From: Candidatus Ideonella esbjergensis
GTDB taxonomy: Bacteria; Pseudomonadota; Gammaproteobacteria; Burkholderiales; Burkholderiaceae_C
Direction: 5' to 3'
Length of the DNA: 64,000 nucleotides
Assembly (NCBI GenBank): GCA_016710065.1
Contig: JADJLP010000002.1
Coordinates: forward strand, 496,001-560,000
Shown here piece after piece: positions 46,015 to 54,972 of the stretch. Below the pieces are notes generated by a model, which ran no database searches, was not told the DNA's origin, and saw nothing but the letters and a program-made list of their open reading frames with translations. The first letter of the stretch is position 1; each line of letters begins with the position of its first letter. The position numbers and the translations under genes were made by a program.

Positions 46015-48411
46015 TCAGGGCGTCAGCGTCAGCGTGCTCACCGTTTGCCTCGCCACATCGGCCTCGGCCAGGTTCTCCATGCGGTAGCGGCCCTGCATGT
46101 AGCCGGTGGCCTGGTCGTCGTAGTGCTTGTCGCCCCACACGCCGCTCTGGCCGACCGGGTTCACACCCAGGGCCTGTTCGGGCTGGGCGAAGTCGATGAT
46201 GCGGCGGGTGGATGGCCCGTAGGTCACCGCCCACGGCGCCGGGCCCAGCGGTTGCGACATGTTGTTGGGGATCTCGCGCCCGCCCGGTGCCGCGAACGGC
46301 CCCACGTTGAACAGCAGGTTCAGCGGCTTCTGCTGGCCCAGTGGGTGGGCGTGGGTGACGGTGTGGGTGCGGGCCCAGGTCCACAGCGTGGTGTCGCTGC
46401 CGATGGTGCTGCGCAGGTGCTGCAGCGCGGCGGCCCAGGCGGCCTTGACGATGTCGTCGCGTTTTTCCACCCGGTCGGGCGTGTTTCTGCGGTCCCACCA
46501 GGGCGAGCCGGGGTCGGCCAGCAGGCGGGGCAGGGCGGTGTCGAGCGTGCGGGTGCGGCGCAGTGCGTCAAAGCCCTTGTCACCCAACTCGTCAGCCATG
46601 GCCAGCTCGGACAGGTTGTAGAGCAACTGGTTGTAGAGCGTGGGCGCGATCAGTCCCACGTCGTGCTTGCCGTCCCACTTCAGCAGCAGCTCCAGCAGCT
46701 TCTTCTCTTTGGGGTCCTGCACGGCCTGCTGCAGCGTGGGCAGCAGTGGCGTGAGGGTGCGTTGCGGGTAGCCCGTGCCGGTGTCGAGCTGCAGTGGCCG
46801 GGTGTTGTCGGCGGTCCACTTCACGCCGGGCTCGTGCAGGCGCTGGCTGATGCGCGCGCCGCGGTCCCAGAGGTTGTAGTAGCCGGGCACGGGGTCGGTG
46901 CCGGGCGGCTGGAAGTTGGCCGAAACGATGATGCCGTCGGCCGGGTTCTCTTGCTGAGGGTTGCGCGCAAAGGGCACGTAGCCCAGCTTGTCGGCCTCGC
47001 CGGTAGCGCCATCGAGGATGAAGCTGGGGTTCACGCCCGGCGGGCGCAGCGGCAGCCTGGCGGCGGCCCACCAGGCGATGTCACCGGCTGCGTTGGCCCA
47101 CACCACGTTCAGCCCCGGGGCATGGATGCCCTCGGCCGCCGAACGGGCCTGTGCCAGCGTGCTGGCCCGGTTGAGGCGGAAGAAGGCGTCGAGTACCGGG
47201 TTCTCGGTCTCCAGGTAGGCCCACCACATGGCGATGGGGCGGGTGGGGGCGCCGTCGCCCAGGGCCTCGTTGACGATGGGGCCGTGTGGTGACCGCTGCA
47301 GCTGCAGCGTCACCGGCGCAGCACCCTTGACCTGGATGGTTTCCTCGCGCGTGGTCAGCGGCAGCCATTGGCCCTTGACCTTCACCTGGCCGGGGTGGTC
47401 GGCGTCGGTGGTCTCGGCGACGAGGTCGATGTCGTCGTTCTGGAACATCGTGAGGCTCCAGCCGAACTGCGCGCTGTGGCCGATCAGCGCCGCCGGGTTC
47501 AGCGCCTGAAAGTGGCCGTAGAGCTCGAAGCCCGGCGCGCTCAGGTGGGCCTCGTACCAGACTGCCGGCGTGGCAAAGCCGATATGCGGGTCGCCCGCCA
47601 GCAGCGGCTTGCCGCTGGCGGTGTGGGCGCCCGACAGCACCCAGGCGTTGCTGCCCTCCATCTGCGCCACGCCGCTCAGTGCCACCGCGTCGTGGCTCAG
47701 GGCCGAGAGCTGCTGCAGGCCGGCCCAGTCGGCCTGGGCCAGCTTCAGGCCCTCAGTCACGGCGCCCTGCGGGTGCCATTCGAGGTCGAAGGTCTTGAGG
47801 TAGTTGGGCCCCAGCTGGTCGCGGATCTGCGTCATCACCGGCTCGGTCTTGAACGCGGCGGCGAAGCTGTAGGCCAGGTAGCCGGCCACGCTGATGGTGT
47901 CGGCGGCGGTGAAGGGCCGCTTGGGGATGCCCAGCAGCGCGAACTCGGTCGGCACCGGGTGCGTGTCCTGGAACTGGTTGATGCCCGCCAGGTAGGCCTG
48001 CAAGGCGCGGGTGCTGGCGAGCGCGGGGTCGAGCTTCGGGCCCACCTCGTCGCCCCGGGCGCGCAGGCCCAGGGTGCGAAACAGCCGGTCGGTGGGCAGC
48101 AGCTTGGGGCCCAGCACCTCGGCCAGTTCGCCGCGCGACAGGCGCCGCAGCATCTCCATCTGGAACAGCCGGTCCTGCGCGTGCACATAGCCCAGCGCAC
48201 GGTAGAGGTCGGCCTCGTTGCCTGCTTGGATGTGGGGCACGCCCACGCGGTCGTAGCGCACCGTCACCGGTGCGGTGAGGCCTGCCAGGGCCAGCGTGCC
48301 CTGGCGCTGCGGCAGGCGCTGGCGCACAAACCAGTTGCCGGCCAGCAGGCCCAGCAACAGCACGGCCACCAGGCCCAAGGCGCCCCACTTCAACACAGGC
48401 TTCAACTTCAT
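46015..48411 (-). CDS. Penicillin acylase family protein (Ntn hydrolase)
   Basis: A 798-residue Ntn-hydrolase precursor. An N-terminal membrane/signal segment (residues 8-25) directs it to the periplasm or inner membrane. The alpha-chain part has VRYDRVGVPHIQA and GYVHAQDRLFQMEMLRR. The predicted self-cleavage site is before the nucleophile Ser254 in GSNAWVLSG, followed by GDPHIGF and the beta-chain core (SHGPIVNEA-like SPHGPIVNEA, WWAYL). Members cleave amide bonds in beta-lactams or acyl-homoserine lactones; the substrate here is unknown. Its ATG overlaps the stop of the DUF1415 gene (ATGA), so translation is coupled. Confidence 0.93.
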   Translation of the reverse strand: MKLKPVLKWGALGLVAVLLLGLLAGNWFVRQRLPQRQGTLALAGLTAPVTVRYDRVGVPHIQAGNEADLYRALGYVHAQDRLFQMEMLRRLSRGELAEVLGPKLLPTDRLFRTLGLRARGDEVGPKLDPALASTRALQAYLAGINQFQDTHPVPTEFALLGIPKRPFTAADTISVAGYLAYSFAAAFKTEPVMTQIRDQLGPNYLKTFDLEWHPQGAVTEGLKLAQADWAGLQQLSALSHDAVALSGVAQMEGSNAWVLSGAHTASGKPLLAGDPHIGFATPAVWYEAHLSAPGFELYGHFQALNPAALIGHSAQFGWSLTMFQNDDIDLVAETTDADHPGQVKVKGQWLPLTTREETIQVKGAAPVTLQLQRSPHGPIVNEALGDGAPTRPIAMWWAYLETENPVLDAFFRLNRASTLAQARSAAEGIHAPGLNVVWANAAGDIAWWAAARLPLRPPGVNPSFILDGATGEADKLGYVPFARNPQQENPADGIIVSANFQPPGTDPVPGYYNLWDRGARISQRLHEPGVKWTADNTRPLQLDTGTGYPQRTLTPLLPTLQQAVQDPKEKKLLELLLKWDGKHDVGLIAPTLYNQLLYNLSELAMADELGDKGFDALRRTRTLDTALPRLLADPGSPWWDRRNTPDRVEKRDDIVKAAWAAALQHLRSTIGSDTTLWTWARTHTVTHAHPLGQQKPLNLLFNVGPFAAPGGREIPNNMSQPLGPAPWAVTYGPSTRRIIDFAQPEQALGVNPVGQSGVWGDKHYDDQATGYMQGRYRMENLAEADVARQTVSTLTLTP

Positions 48412-48977
48412 TTCGCGGTGTCTTTCGGTTCGGGGAACAGTTGCTGCCAGCCCTTCAGGCCCAGCGCTTCCAGGGTTTCGATGTTGCGCTCGTAGATGGC
48501 CTCGGCCTCGGGGAAGGCGGCCACCGCGCGGTCGATGCTGGCCTCGCGGATCAAATGCAGCGTGGGCCAGGGCGAGCGGTTGGTGTAGTTGGTGATGTCG
48601 TCCAGCTCGGTGCCAGCGAACTGGAACTGCGGGTGGAAGCTGGCGATCTGCAGCTCGCCGTCGAGTTCCAGTTGCTGCAGGGCGCGGTCGGCCACATCCA
48701 GGAAGTCGTTGAAGTCCAGAAAATCGGACAGGACCTGGGGGTGCACCAGCAGCGTGGTGTCGGTCACTTCGGGGTCCACATCGGCCAGGTGTTGCAGCTC
48801 GACCACCAGCAGGGCCAGCAGCGCCTCGGGTTCGGTGGCCTCGCTCACCACCACGCGCACCTGGCCCTTCACGCGCACGCTCTTGGCAAAGGGGCACAGG
48901 TTCAGGCCGATCACGGCCTTGTCCAGCCAGGCCAGGGTGTCGGCCTCGACTTGTTCGGGGGTGGGGGCAGCGTTCAT
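48408..48977 (-). CDS. DUF1415 family protein
   Basis: A 189-residue cytoplasmic protein of DUF1415. It has TLAWLDKAVIGLNLCPFAKSV with a conserved Cys-Pro pair, FLDFNDFLDVADRAL, and IASFHPQFQFAG followed by NYTNRSPWPTLHLIREASID. The function is unknown. It is the middle gene of a three-gene unit with 4-base ATGA overlaps on both sides. The start at 48977 is fixed by the overlap with the DUF364 gene. Confidence 0.92.
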   Translation of the reverse strand: MNAAPTPEQVEADTLAWLDKAVIGLNLCPFAKSVRVKGQVRVVVSEATEPEALLALLVVELQHLADVDPEVTDTTLLVHPQVLSDFLDFNDFLDVADRALQQLELDGELQIASFHPQFQFAGTELDDITNYTNRSPWPTLHLIREASIDRAVAAFPEAEAIYERNIETLEALGLKGWQQLFPEPKDTAK

Positions 48978-49795
48978 GGGGCGATTGTCGGTGGCCAATC
49001 CGCCCGGTTGAGGGTGAACTTGCGGGCGTGCACACCCCAGGTGGCGCCGCTGCGCAGGGCCAGGGTGAAGGCGGGGCCGTCGACGATCCAGCTGCCGGCC
49101 AGGGTGGTGATGCCGTGGGCAAACAGCACGTCGGGCAGGCCGCCCGCGCCAGGGCCGATCAGGGCCACTTGCCTGGCCTGGGTGCAATGGGCCAGCACCT
49201 CGGGCAGCGTGTGGTTCAGCAGCGCGGTGGAGGTGCACAGCACCTTGTCGCAGTGGCGCAGCGCGGCCGGGTCCAGCGTCACCTCAAAGCCCGGGTGGGT
49301 GCCGGCCAGCTCGGCCTTCAGCTCCAGCACCGTCAGTCGCGCGCCGTGGGCGGTCACCTGCTTCACCAGCGGCGGGAAAAAGCCCACCATGCCGATGTGC
49401 TCGCCCGCCTGCGGGTTGAGGCCGGCGATGGAGTCGGTGGCGGCGGGTGGAACAAAGCCGCTCCGGTTGAGCACATGGCGGCTCAGCGCGTTCACCGCCG
49501 CAAAGCCCAGCGTGCGGGTGCTGCCCAGGCCATCCACCCAGGCCTGCGCCACGTCCAGCGCGTTGGCGCCCACCAGTCCTGGGGCGCCAGCCCGGCTCAA
49601 TTCGGCCAGGGCGTTGTCCAGCAGCACATAGCTCAGGCCCAGGCTGCCGTCGTCCAGCTCCAGCGCGCCGAACTCGCCGTCCTTGCTGCCGTTCCAGGGC
49701 GTGGGCGGCAGGTGCAAGGCGCGCACGCGCGGCACGGTGCCATGGCCCAGGGCGGTGGCCAGGTGGTGAAGGACGGCGGCGGCGAGCGTCGGCAT
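48974..49795 (-). CDS. DUF364/DUF4213 putative metal-chelation domain protein
   Basis: A 273-residue protein that resembles the DUF4213-DUF364 family (putative heavy-metal chelation, Rossmann-like C-terminal half). Segments seen are LGLSYVLLDNAL, GANALDVAQAW, HIGMVGFFPPLVKQV, LELK, and CTSTALLNHTLPEVL, followed by VALIGPGAGGLPDVLFAHGI. Relatives in other bacteria occur near metal-transport or cobalamin-like genes, but here the neighbours are DUF1415 and an acylase. First gene of the coupled operon; its function is not known. Confidence 0.83.
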   Translation of the reverse strand: MPTLAAAVLHHLATALGHGTVPRVRALHLPPTPWNGSKDGEFGALELDDGSLGLSYVLLDNALAELSRAGAPGLVGANALDVAQAWVDGLGSTRTLGFAAVNALSRHVLNRSGFVPPAATDSIAGLNPQAGEHIGMVGFFPPLVKQVTAHGARLTVLELKAELAGTHPGFEVTLDPAALRHCDKVLCTSTALLNHTLPEVLAHCTQARQVALIGPGAGGLPDVLFAHGITTLAGSWIVDGPAFTLALRSGATWGVHARKFTLNRADWPPTIAP

Positions 49796-49964
49796 GGGCC
49801 GCCATCATGCCGCAGGCTGGCGGGGTGTCCGGCCAGATCTGGCACCATCTCGCCCCCGTGGAGACCCTGGTGTGCGCCGGGTCTTGAAACCGGCCCCGGC
49901 CGCCCCCACCTGAACGCCTCGCGCCCACGCGGCGCCCACATTCCTTTCCATCAGAACCAGCACC

Positions 49965-51845
49965 ATGAGCAAGCAGACCCATTCCTTCCAGGCCGAAGTC
50001 AAGCAGATCCTGCACCTCGTCACCCACTCGCTGTACTCGAACAAGGAGATCTTCCTGCGCGAGCTGGTCTCCAACGCCTCCGACGCCTGCGACAAGCTGC
50101 GCTTCGAGGCGCTGGACAACGCGGGCCTGTTCGAGGACGCCCCCAACCTGGAAGTGCGGGTGCTGTTCGACGCCGAGGCCAAGACCATCACCATCCGCGA
50201 CAACGGCATCGGCATGAGCGCTGAAGAGGCCGCCAGCCACCTGGGCACCATCGCCAAGAGCGGCACGCGCGAATTCATGGCCACGTTGGAAGGTGAGCAG
50301 AAGAAAGACGCCAACCTGATCGGCCAGTTCGGCGTGGGCTTCTACTCGGGCTTCATCGTGGCCGACCGCATGGTGGTGGAGACCCGCCGCGCCGGCCTGG
50401 GCGCCGACCAGGGCGTGCGCTGGACCAGCGAGGGCACGGGAGAGTACGAGCTGGAGACCATCACCAAGGCCACGCGCGGCACCGACGTCATCCTGCACCT
50501 GCGCGACGAGGACAGCGAGTTCCTCTCGTCCTGGAAGCTGAAATCCATCATCAGCAAGTACAGCGACCACATCTCGCTGCCCATCCTGATGAACAAGGAA
50601 ACCTGGGATGCTGAAGCCAGCAAGCAGGTCAAGACCGAAGAGTGGGAGACCATCAACAAGGCAGCGGCCTTGTGGGCCCGCAGCAAGAGCGACATCACCG
50701 ACACCGAGTACCGGGAGTTCTACAAGCAACTCAGCTACGACAGCCAGCCGCCGCTGGCCTACACGCACAACCGCGTGGAAGGCCGCAGCGAATACACCCA
50801 GCTGCTGTACGTGCCGGCCAAGGCGCCCTTTGACATGTGGAACCGCGACAAGCGCGGCGGCGTGAAGCTGTACGTGAAGCGTGTCTTCATCATGGACGAC
50901 GCCGAGGCGCTGATGCCCACCTATTTGCGCTTCGTGAAGGGCGTGATCGACTCGGCCGATCTGCCGTTGAACGTCAGCCGCGAGCTGCTGCAGGAAAGCC
51001 GCGACGTGAAGGCCATCCGCGAGGGCTCCACCAAGCGCGTGCTGGGCATGCTCGAATCGCTGGCCAACAGCGACAGTGCCGACGACAAGGCCAAGTACCA
51101 GAGCTTCTGGAACGAGTTTGGCTCGGTGCTGAAGGAAGGCATCGGCGAGGACTTTGCCAACCAGGAGCGCCTGGCCAAGCTGCTGCGCTTCGCCTCCACC
51201 CAGGCCGACGAAGGCGTGAGCCTGGCCGACTATGTGGCCCGCATGAAGGAAGGCCAGGAGGTGATCTATGTCATCACCGCGGACACCCTGGCCGCCGCCA
51301 AGAACAGCCCGCAGCTGGAAATCTTCCGCAAGAAGGGCCTGGAGGTGCTGCTGCTCACCGACCGCGTGGACGAGTGGTTGCTCTCGCACCTGCATGAATT
51401 TGAAGGCAAGGGCCTGCAAAGCGTGGCCAAGGGCGCCGTCGATCTGGGCAGCCTGCAGGACGAGGCCGAGAAGAAGCAGGCCGAGGAAGCCGCCGAGGCC
51501 TTCAAGCCGGTGCTGGAGCGTTTGAAGGAAGCGCTCAAGGACCGCGCCAAGGACGTGCGCGTCACCACCCGCCTGGTCGATTCACCCGCCTGCGTGGTGG
51601 TGGACGAGGGTGACATGAGTGGCCACCTGGCACGCCTGCTCAAGCAGGCCGGACAGGCTGCGCCGGTGTCTCAGCCCATCCTGGAAGTGAACCCCGAGCA
51701 CGCGCTGGTGAAGAAGCTGGCCGACGATCCGCGCTTTGACGACCTGGCGCAGATCCTGTTCGACCAGGCCCTGCTGGCCGAGGGCGGCCACCTGGAAGAT
51801 CCGGCGGCCTATGTGAAGCGGGTGACGGCGCTGCTGAGCGCCTGA
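49965..51845 (+). CDS. htpG: Molecular chaperone HtpG (Hsp90)
   Basis: A 626-residue bacterial Hsp90. The N-terminal GHKL ATPase domain has EIFLRELVSNASDACDKLR, DNGIGMS, and GTIAKSGTREF; the lid GQFGVGFYSGF; the middle domain has GVKLYVKRVFIMDD and the catalytic-loop Arg region LPLNVSRELLQES; a C-terminal dimerisation domain follows. The length matches E. coli HtpG. It is a cytoplasmic, ATP-driven client remodeller. The start follows CAGCACC without a strong ribosome binding site. Single-gene unit, convergent with the kinase gene 24 bases downstream. Confidence 0.97.
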   Translation: MSKQTHSFQAEVKQILHLVTHSLYSNKEIFLRELVSNASDACDKLRFEALDNAGLFEDAPNLEVRVLFDAEAKTITIRDNGIGMSAEEAASHLGTIAKSGTREFMATLEGEQKKDANLIGQFGVGFYSGFIVADRMVVETRRAGLGADQGVRWTSEGTGEYELETITKATRGTDVILHLRDEDSEFLSSWKLKSIISKYSDHISLPILMNKETWDAEASKQVKTEEWETINKAAALWARSKSDITDTEYREFYKQLSYDSQPPLAYTHNRVEGRSEYTQLLYVPAKAPFDMWNRDKRGGVKLYVKRVFIMDDAEALMPTYLRFVKGVIDSADLPLNVSRELLQESRDVKAIREGSTKRVLGMLESLANSDSADDKAKYQSFWNEFGSVLKEGIGEDFANQERLAKLLRFASTQADEGVSLADYVARMKEGQEVIYVITADTLAAAKNSPQLEIFRKKGLEVLLLTDRVDEWLLSHLHEFEGKGLQSVAKGAVDLGSLQDEAEKKQAEEAAEAFKPVLERLKEALKDRAKDVRVTTRLVDSPACVVVDEGDMSGHLARLLKQAGQAAPVSQPILEVNPEHALVKKLADDPRFDDLAQILFDQALLAEGGHLEDPAAYVKRVTALLSA

Positions 51846-51869
51846 GCACGAAACGCAGGCCCGCTCCGT

Positions 51870-52904
51870 TCAGCGGTCCTGCATGCGCTGGATCTGCTCG
51901 CGCAGCTCGGTGGTCTGCTGCTGCCAGTAGTTGGGGCTGCCGAACCATGGGAAGGCCACTGGAAAGGCCGGGTCGCTCCAGCGCTCGGCCAGCCAGGCGC
52001 TGTGGTGCAGCATGCGCAGCGTGCGCAGCGGCTCGATCAGCAGCAGCTCGCGGTCGTCGAAGTCCTTGAAGTCGCGGTAGCCGTCGAGCAGGTGGTGCAG
52101 CGAGGCGTCCACCGCGCCACGCTCGCCCGGCAGCAGCATCCACAAATCCTGGATGGCCGGGCCGGTGCAACAGTCGTCGAAGTCGACGAAGTTGGGGCCG
52201 GCGAACTCGCCCTCCTCGCGCCACAGCACATTGCCGGGGTGACAGTCGCCGTGCAGCCTCAAGCTGCGCAGGCCGTCGTGCCGCGCAAAGGCGGCCTCGA
52301 TCTCGTCCAGTGCCTGGGCGCTGGCACCGAGCCACGCCCCTTCGGATTCAGGCCGCACGAAGCCGGCCTCGATCAGGCGCTGGCGCGGCGCGCGCCCAAA
52401 GGTTTCCACATCCAGCCAGCGCCGATGTGCAAACTGGCCACGCGCGCCCACGGCGTGCATGCGACCGATCAACCGGCCCAGCCAGGCCTGGGTTTCGGGG
52501 TGTTCCAGTTCCGGGGCGCGGCCCACGCGGCGCTCGCACACTGCAAAGCGAAAGCGCTCGCCGGTGGGCGAGGCGAAATGACCCAGGGTGTCGCCCGCAG
52601 CTGCCGCGTCCAGCACGGCAGGCGCCAGACCGAAAGGCGACACCACAGGCAGGTCACTTGCGGCCAGCTCGGCCGAGAAGGCGTGCTCTTCCAGAATCTG
52701 CGCATCGCTCCAGCGCGCCGGGCGGTAGAACTTGGCCACCACCACGCGGCCACCTTCCAGGTGGGCCTGGTAGACACGGTTTTCGTAGGAGTTGAGTTGC
52801 AGCAGGCGGCCGTCCGGCTCCAGGCCCGCCAAATAGAGGGCGTCCAGCATGGTGTCTGGGCCCAACGTGGCATAGGGCGCCACAGGGGAATCGTTGTCGG
52901 GCAT
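51870..52904 (-). CDS. srkA: Stress response serine/threonine kinase, SrkA (YihE) family
   Basis: A 344-residue cytoplasmic kinase of the APH/SrkA fold. The phosphate-binding region includes LNSYENRVYQ and VVVAKFYRPARW (ATP-binding Lys), the catalytic loop RLHGDCHPGNVLW and metal site FVDFDDCCTGPAIQDLWML. SrkA protects E. coli from stress-induced death by countering MazF-type effects; the role here is inferred. Single gene convergent with htpG. Confidence 0.93.
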   Translation of the reverse strand: MPDNDSPVAPYATLGPDTMLDALYLAGLEPDGRLLQLNSYENRVYQAHLEGGRVVVAKFYRPARWSDAQILEEHAFSAELAASDLPVVSPFGLAPAVLDAAAAGDTLGHFASPTGERFRFAVCERRVGRAPELEHPETQAWLGRLIGRMHAVGARGQFAHRRWLDVETFGRAPRQRLIEAGFVRPESEGAWLGASAQALDEIEAAFARHDGLRSLRLHGDCHPGNVLWREEGEFAGPNFVDFDDCCTGPAIQDLWMLLPGERGAVDASLHHLLDGYRDFKDFDDRELLLIEPLRTLRMLHHSAWLAERWSDPAFPVAFPWFGSPNYWQQQTTELREQIQRMQDR

Positions 52905-52989
52905 GGGGTGATGGTACGTCGACCGCCGGCTGCGCTACGCAGGCCCACGCCGGGCCAGTCCACGTTTGGCTTCAGCCCGGGTGCGCCAT

Positions 52990-53703
52990 CTACTCGATGG
53001 TGCTGCGGCCGGCCTTCGCCATGCCCACGCGAACTTCGTGGAATAGGTCAAACAACTGGTCCACCCGGTGGGCGCCGTGCTTGAACCGGTAGTCGAGTTC
53101 GGCGGCCTGGCCTTCCACCAGTTCCTCCAGGTGCGAGCCCACGCTCTCGGGCGGAAGCTTCAGGCGTGCCTCCGATTCGCTGCCGTCGCGCACCACGGTG
53201 GCGCCGGCCTTGCGGGCGATCTTGAGCATCGCGGTGTTCTCGCTCAGCGCGTGGATGATCATGATCTCCACGTAGCGGTTGCGGGCGTGCAACACCGCAT
53301 GGTCGAACAAACGGCTGCCATAGCCTCGGCCACGGGCCTTGGGGCTCACCGACACACCGAACTCGCACAAATGGCGCTCGTTCGGGTGGTCGGGCAGATA
53401 GGCCAAGTGGGCCATGGCGATCAGTTCGAGCTTGCGGTTGAAGACGCCGAAGATCTCGTCACGACGGAAGTCCAACAGGTCCACATAGCGCCCGATCTGG
53501 GCATCGCTGGCGGCGTAACCAAAGCGCAGGTAGCGGTCGTGCGGCTCCAGCCCCAGCAGATGCGTCAGTACGCGGTGGCGGTGGCGCTCGGACAGCGAGC
53601 GTATCGGCACCCAGCGAAATGCTGCCTCCTTGGCCGCGACGCGATGCGGCTGGGGCGCCGTAGGCGGGTGCGAGTGTTGCGTGTCGGGGGTGGACTCAGG
53701 CAT
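52990..53703 (-). CDS. GNAT-family N-acetyltransferase
   Basis: A 237-residue protein with a GNAT core: RFGYAASDAQIGRYVD, FGVFNRKLELIAMAHLAYL, then the acetyl-CoA pyrophosphate loop VSPKARGRGYGSRLFDHAV (R/QxxGxG/A type RGRGYG) and ENTAMLKIARKAG. A C-terminal extension follows. The substrate is unknown. It is transcribed away from rplM across a 314-base gap. Proteins like this are common near rplM-rpsI in Burkholderiales. Confidence 0.9.
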   Translation of the reverse strand: MPESTPDTQHSHPPTAPQPHRVAAKEAAFRWVPIRSLSERHRHRVLTHLLGLEPHDRYLRFGYAASDAQIGRYVDLLDFRRDEIFGVFNRKLELIAMAHLAYLPDHPNERHLCEFGVSVSPKARGRGYGSRLFDHAVLHARNRYVEIMIIHALSENTAMLKIARKAGATVVRDGSESEARLKLPPESVGSHLEELVEGQAAELDYRFKHGAHRVDQLFDLFHEVRVGMAKAGRSTIE

Positions 53704-53822
53704 GCGGTGCTCCGAGAACTAAGGGATTACCCTGAATATACACAAGCCATCTGGAGAGCAGTCTCCAGAAGCCCCGCCAATTGCGGGCAGATTTGGCGCT
53801 CGGCAAAGAAATGGATCTGCGC

Positions 53823-53828
53823 TATACT
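53823..53828 (+). promoter_or_regulatory. -10 box of the rplM-rpsI promoter
   Basis: TATACT at 53823-53828 is the best -10 in the gap between the GNAT gene and rplM. No good -35 lies at 16-18 bases; TTGGCG at 53793 is 24 bases away. The predicted transcript start is near 53835. Confidence 0.4.
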
Positions 53829-53834
53829 TGAAGG

Positions 53835-54017
53835 CTTTCCCGTCATCGGCGGGGAGAACGGGCATGAGCGGCAGGTTTCACCAGTCGCCTGTGTGCCAAG
53901 GCATCTGAGAGGCCGCCGGCTGGGCACACGCCAGTGTAGCCAGCCACCCCAAGCGGCGCCGAAGTTGCCTGTCAAGCCGTTCAAACAGCCGTGTTTTCTA
54001 TCTATGCGAGACCTCTC
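53835..54017 (+). other. Long structured leader of rplM-rpsI
   Basis: About 180 untranslated bases precede rplM. They include the hairpin GGCTGG-GC-ACAC-GCCA-GTGT-AG-CCAGCC at 53918-53945 and a weaker stem of CCCG/CGGG near 53840-53862. In E. coli L13 represses rplM-rpsI through its leader; whether this leader works likewise is unknown. No short ORF in it is convincing. Confidence 0.4.
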
Positions 54018-54461
54018 ATGAAGACCTTCAGCGCCAAGCCGGCCGAAGTGAAGCACGAGTGGCTTGTGCTTGATGCCACCGATAAGGTGCTCGGACGTGT
54101 CGCCAGCGAAGTGGCACTCCGTTTGCGCGGCAAGCACAAGGCCATTTACACGCCTCACGTCGACACCGGTGACTTCATCATCGTTCTGAACGCCGACAAG
54201 CTCCGCGTCACTGGCAACAAGGCCAATGACAAGGTGTACTACCGTCACTCGGGCTACCCGGGCGGTATCTACGGCACCAAGTTCAAGGACATGCAAGCCA
54301 AGCATCCGGGCCGCGCCCTGGAAAAGGCCGTCAAGGGCATGCTGCCCAAGGGCCCGCTGGGTTACGCCATGATCAAGAAGCTGAAGGTGTATGCCGGTGG
54401 TGAACACCCTCATGCCGCCCAGCAGCCCAAAGTGCTCGAAATTGCAGCGCTGGAAACCTAA
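54018..54461 (+). CDS. rplM: Large ribosomal subunit protein L13
   Basis: A 147-residue L13 protein, with TFSAKPAEVKHEWLVLDATD, LGRVASEVALRLRGKHKA, YTPHVDTGDFIIVLNADK and YYRHSGYPGG, all characteristic. It assembles early into the 50S subunit. ATG 54018 gives the standard N-terminus; a GTG at 53991 would add nine atypical residues. rpsI follows after 9 bases with AGGAG, the universal rplM-rpsI pair. Confidence 0.98.
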   Translation: MKTFSAKPAEVKHEWLVLDATDKVLGRVASEVALRLRGKHKAIYTPHVDTGDFIIVLNADKLRVTGNKANDKVYYRHSGYPGGIYGTKFKDMQAKHPGRALEKAVKGMLPKGPLGYAMIKKLKVYAGGEHPHAAQQPKVLEIAALET

Positions 54462-54470
54462 GGAGCGGTG

Positions 54471-54863
54471 ATGATCGGAAATTACAACTACGGTACTGGC
54501 CGTCGCAAATCGTCAGTGGCGCGGGTCTTCATCAAGAAGGGCACCGGCAAGATCCTCGTCAATGGTCGCGAGATCACCGAGTACTTCGGCCGCCAGACCT
54601 CCATCATGATCTGCAAGCAGCCCCTGCTGCTGACCGGCAATGGTGAGTCCTTCGACGTCAAGGTGAACGTGCACGGTGGCGGTGAATCCGGCCAAGCCGG
54701 TGCCGTGCGCCACGGCATCACCCGCGCGCTGATCGACTACGACGCAGCCCTGAAGCCTGAATTGAGCCACGCTGGCTTCGTTACACGCGATGCGCGTGAA
54801 GTCGAGCGTAAGAAGGTTGGCTTGCACGGCGCTCGCCGCAGGAAGCAGTTCAGCAAGCGCTGA
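54471..54863 (+). CDS. rpsI: Small ribosomal subunit protein S9
   Basis: A 130-residue S9 protein, the usual length: YGTGRRKSSVARVFIKKGTG, VNVHGGGESGQAGAVRHGI, and the C-terminal ARRRKQFSKR whose final basic tail reaches the P-site tRNA. AGGAG at 54461-54465 precedes it. ATG 54471 is preferred to the adjacent GTG 54468. An intrinsic terminator follows 48 bases after the stop. Confidence 0.98.
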   Translation: MIGNYNYGTGRRKSSVARVFIKKGTGKILVNGREITEYFGRQTSIMICKQPLLLTGNGESFDVKVNVHGGGESGQAGAVRHGITRALIDYDAALKPELSHAGFVTRDAREVERKKVGLHGARRRKQFSKR

Positions 54864-54911
54864 TCGACGCATTGCGTCACGGACCCAGGGTTCCGGCCCC
54901 GGGTTACAAGG

Positions 54912-54934
54912 AAGGCCGCTCTTACGCGGCCTTT
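54912..54934 (+). terminator. Terminator after rpsI
   Basis: AAGGCCGC (54912-54919), loop TCTTAC, GCGGCCTT (54926-54933), followed by TTTCG. The T tract is short, but the stem is perfect and well placed. Confidence 0.75.
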
Positions 54935-54972
54935 CGCGTCTGTGGCGCTTTGTGGTGCACACTGGTCTGCCC

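Noticed and set aside
53793..53798. TTGGCG as the -35 box of the rplM promoter
   Set aside because: It is 24 bases from the -10 box, far outside the 16-18 base range.
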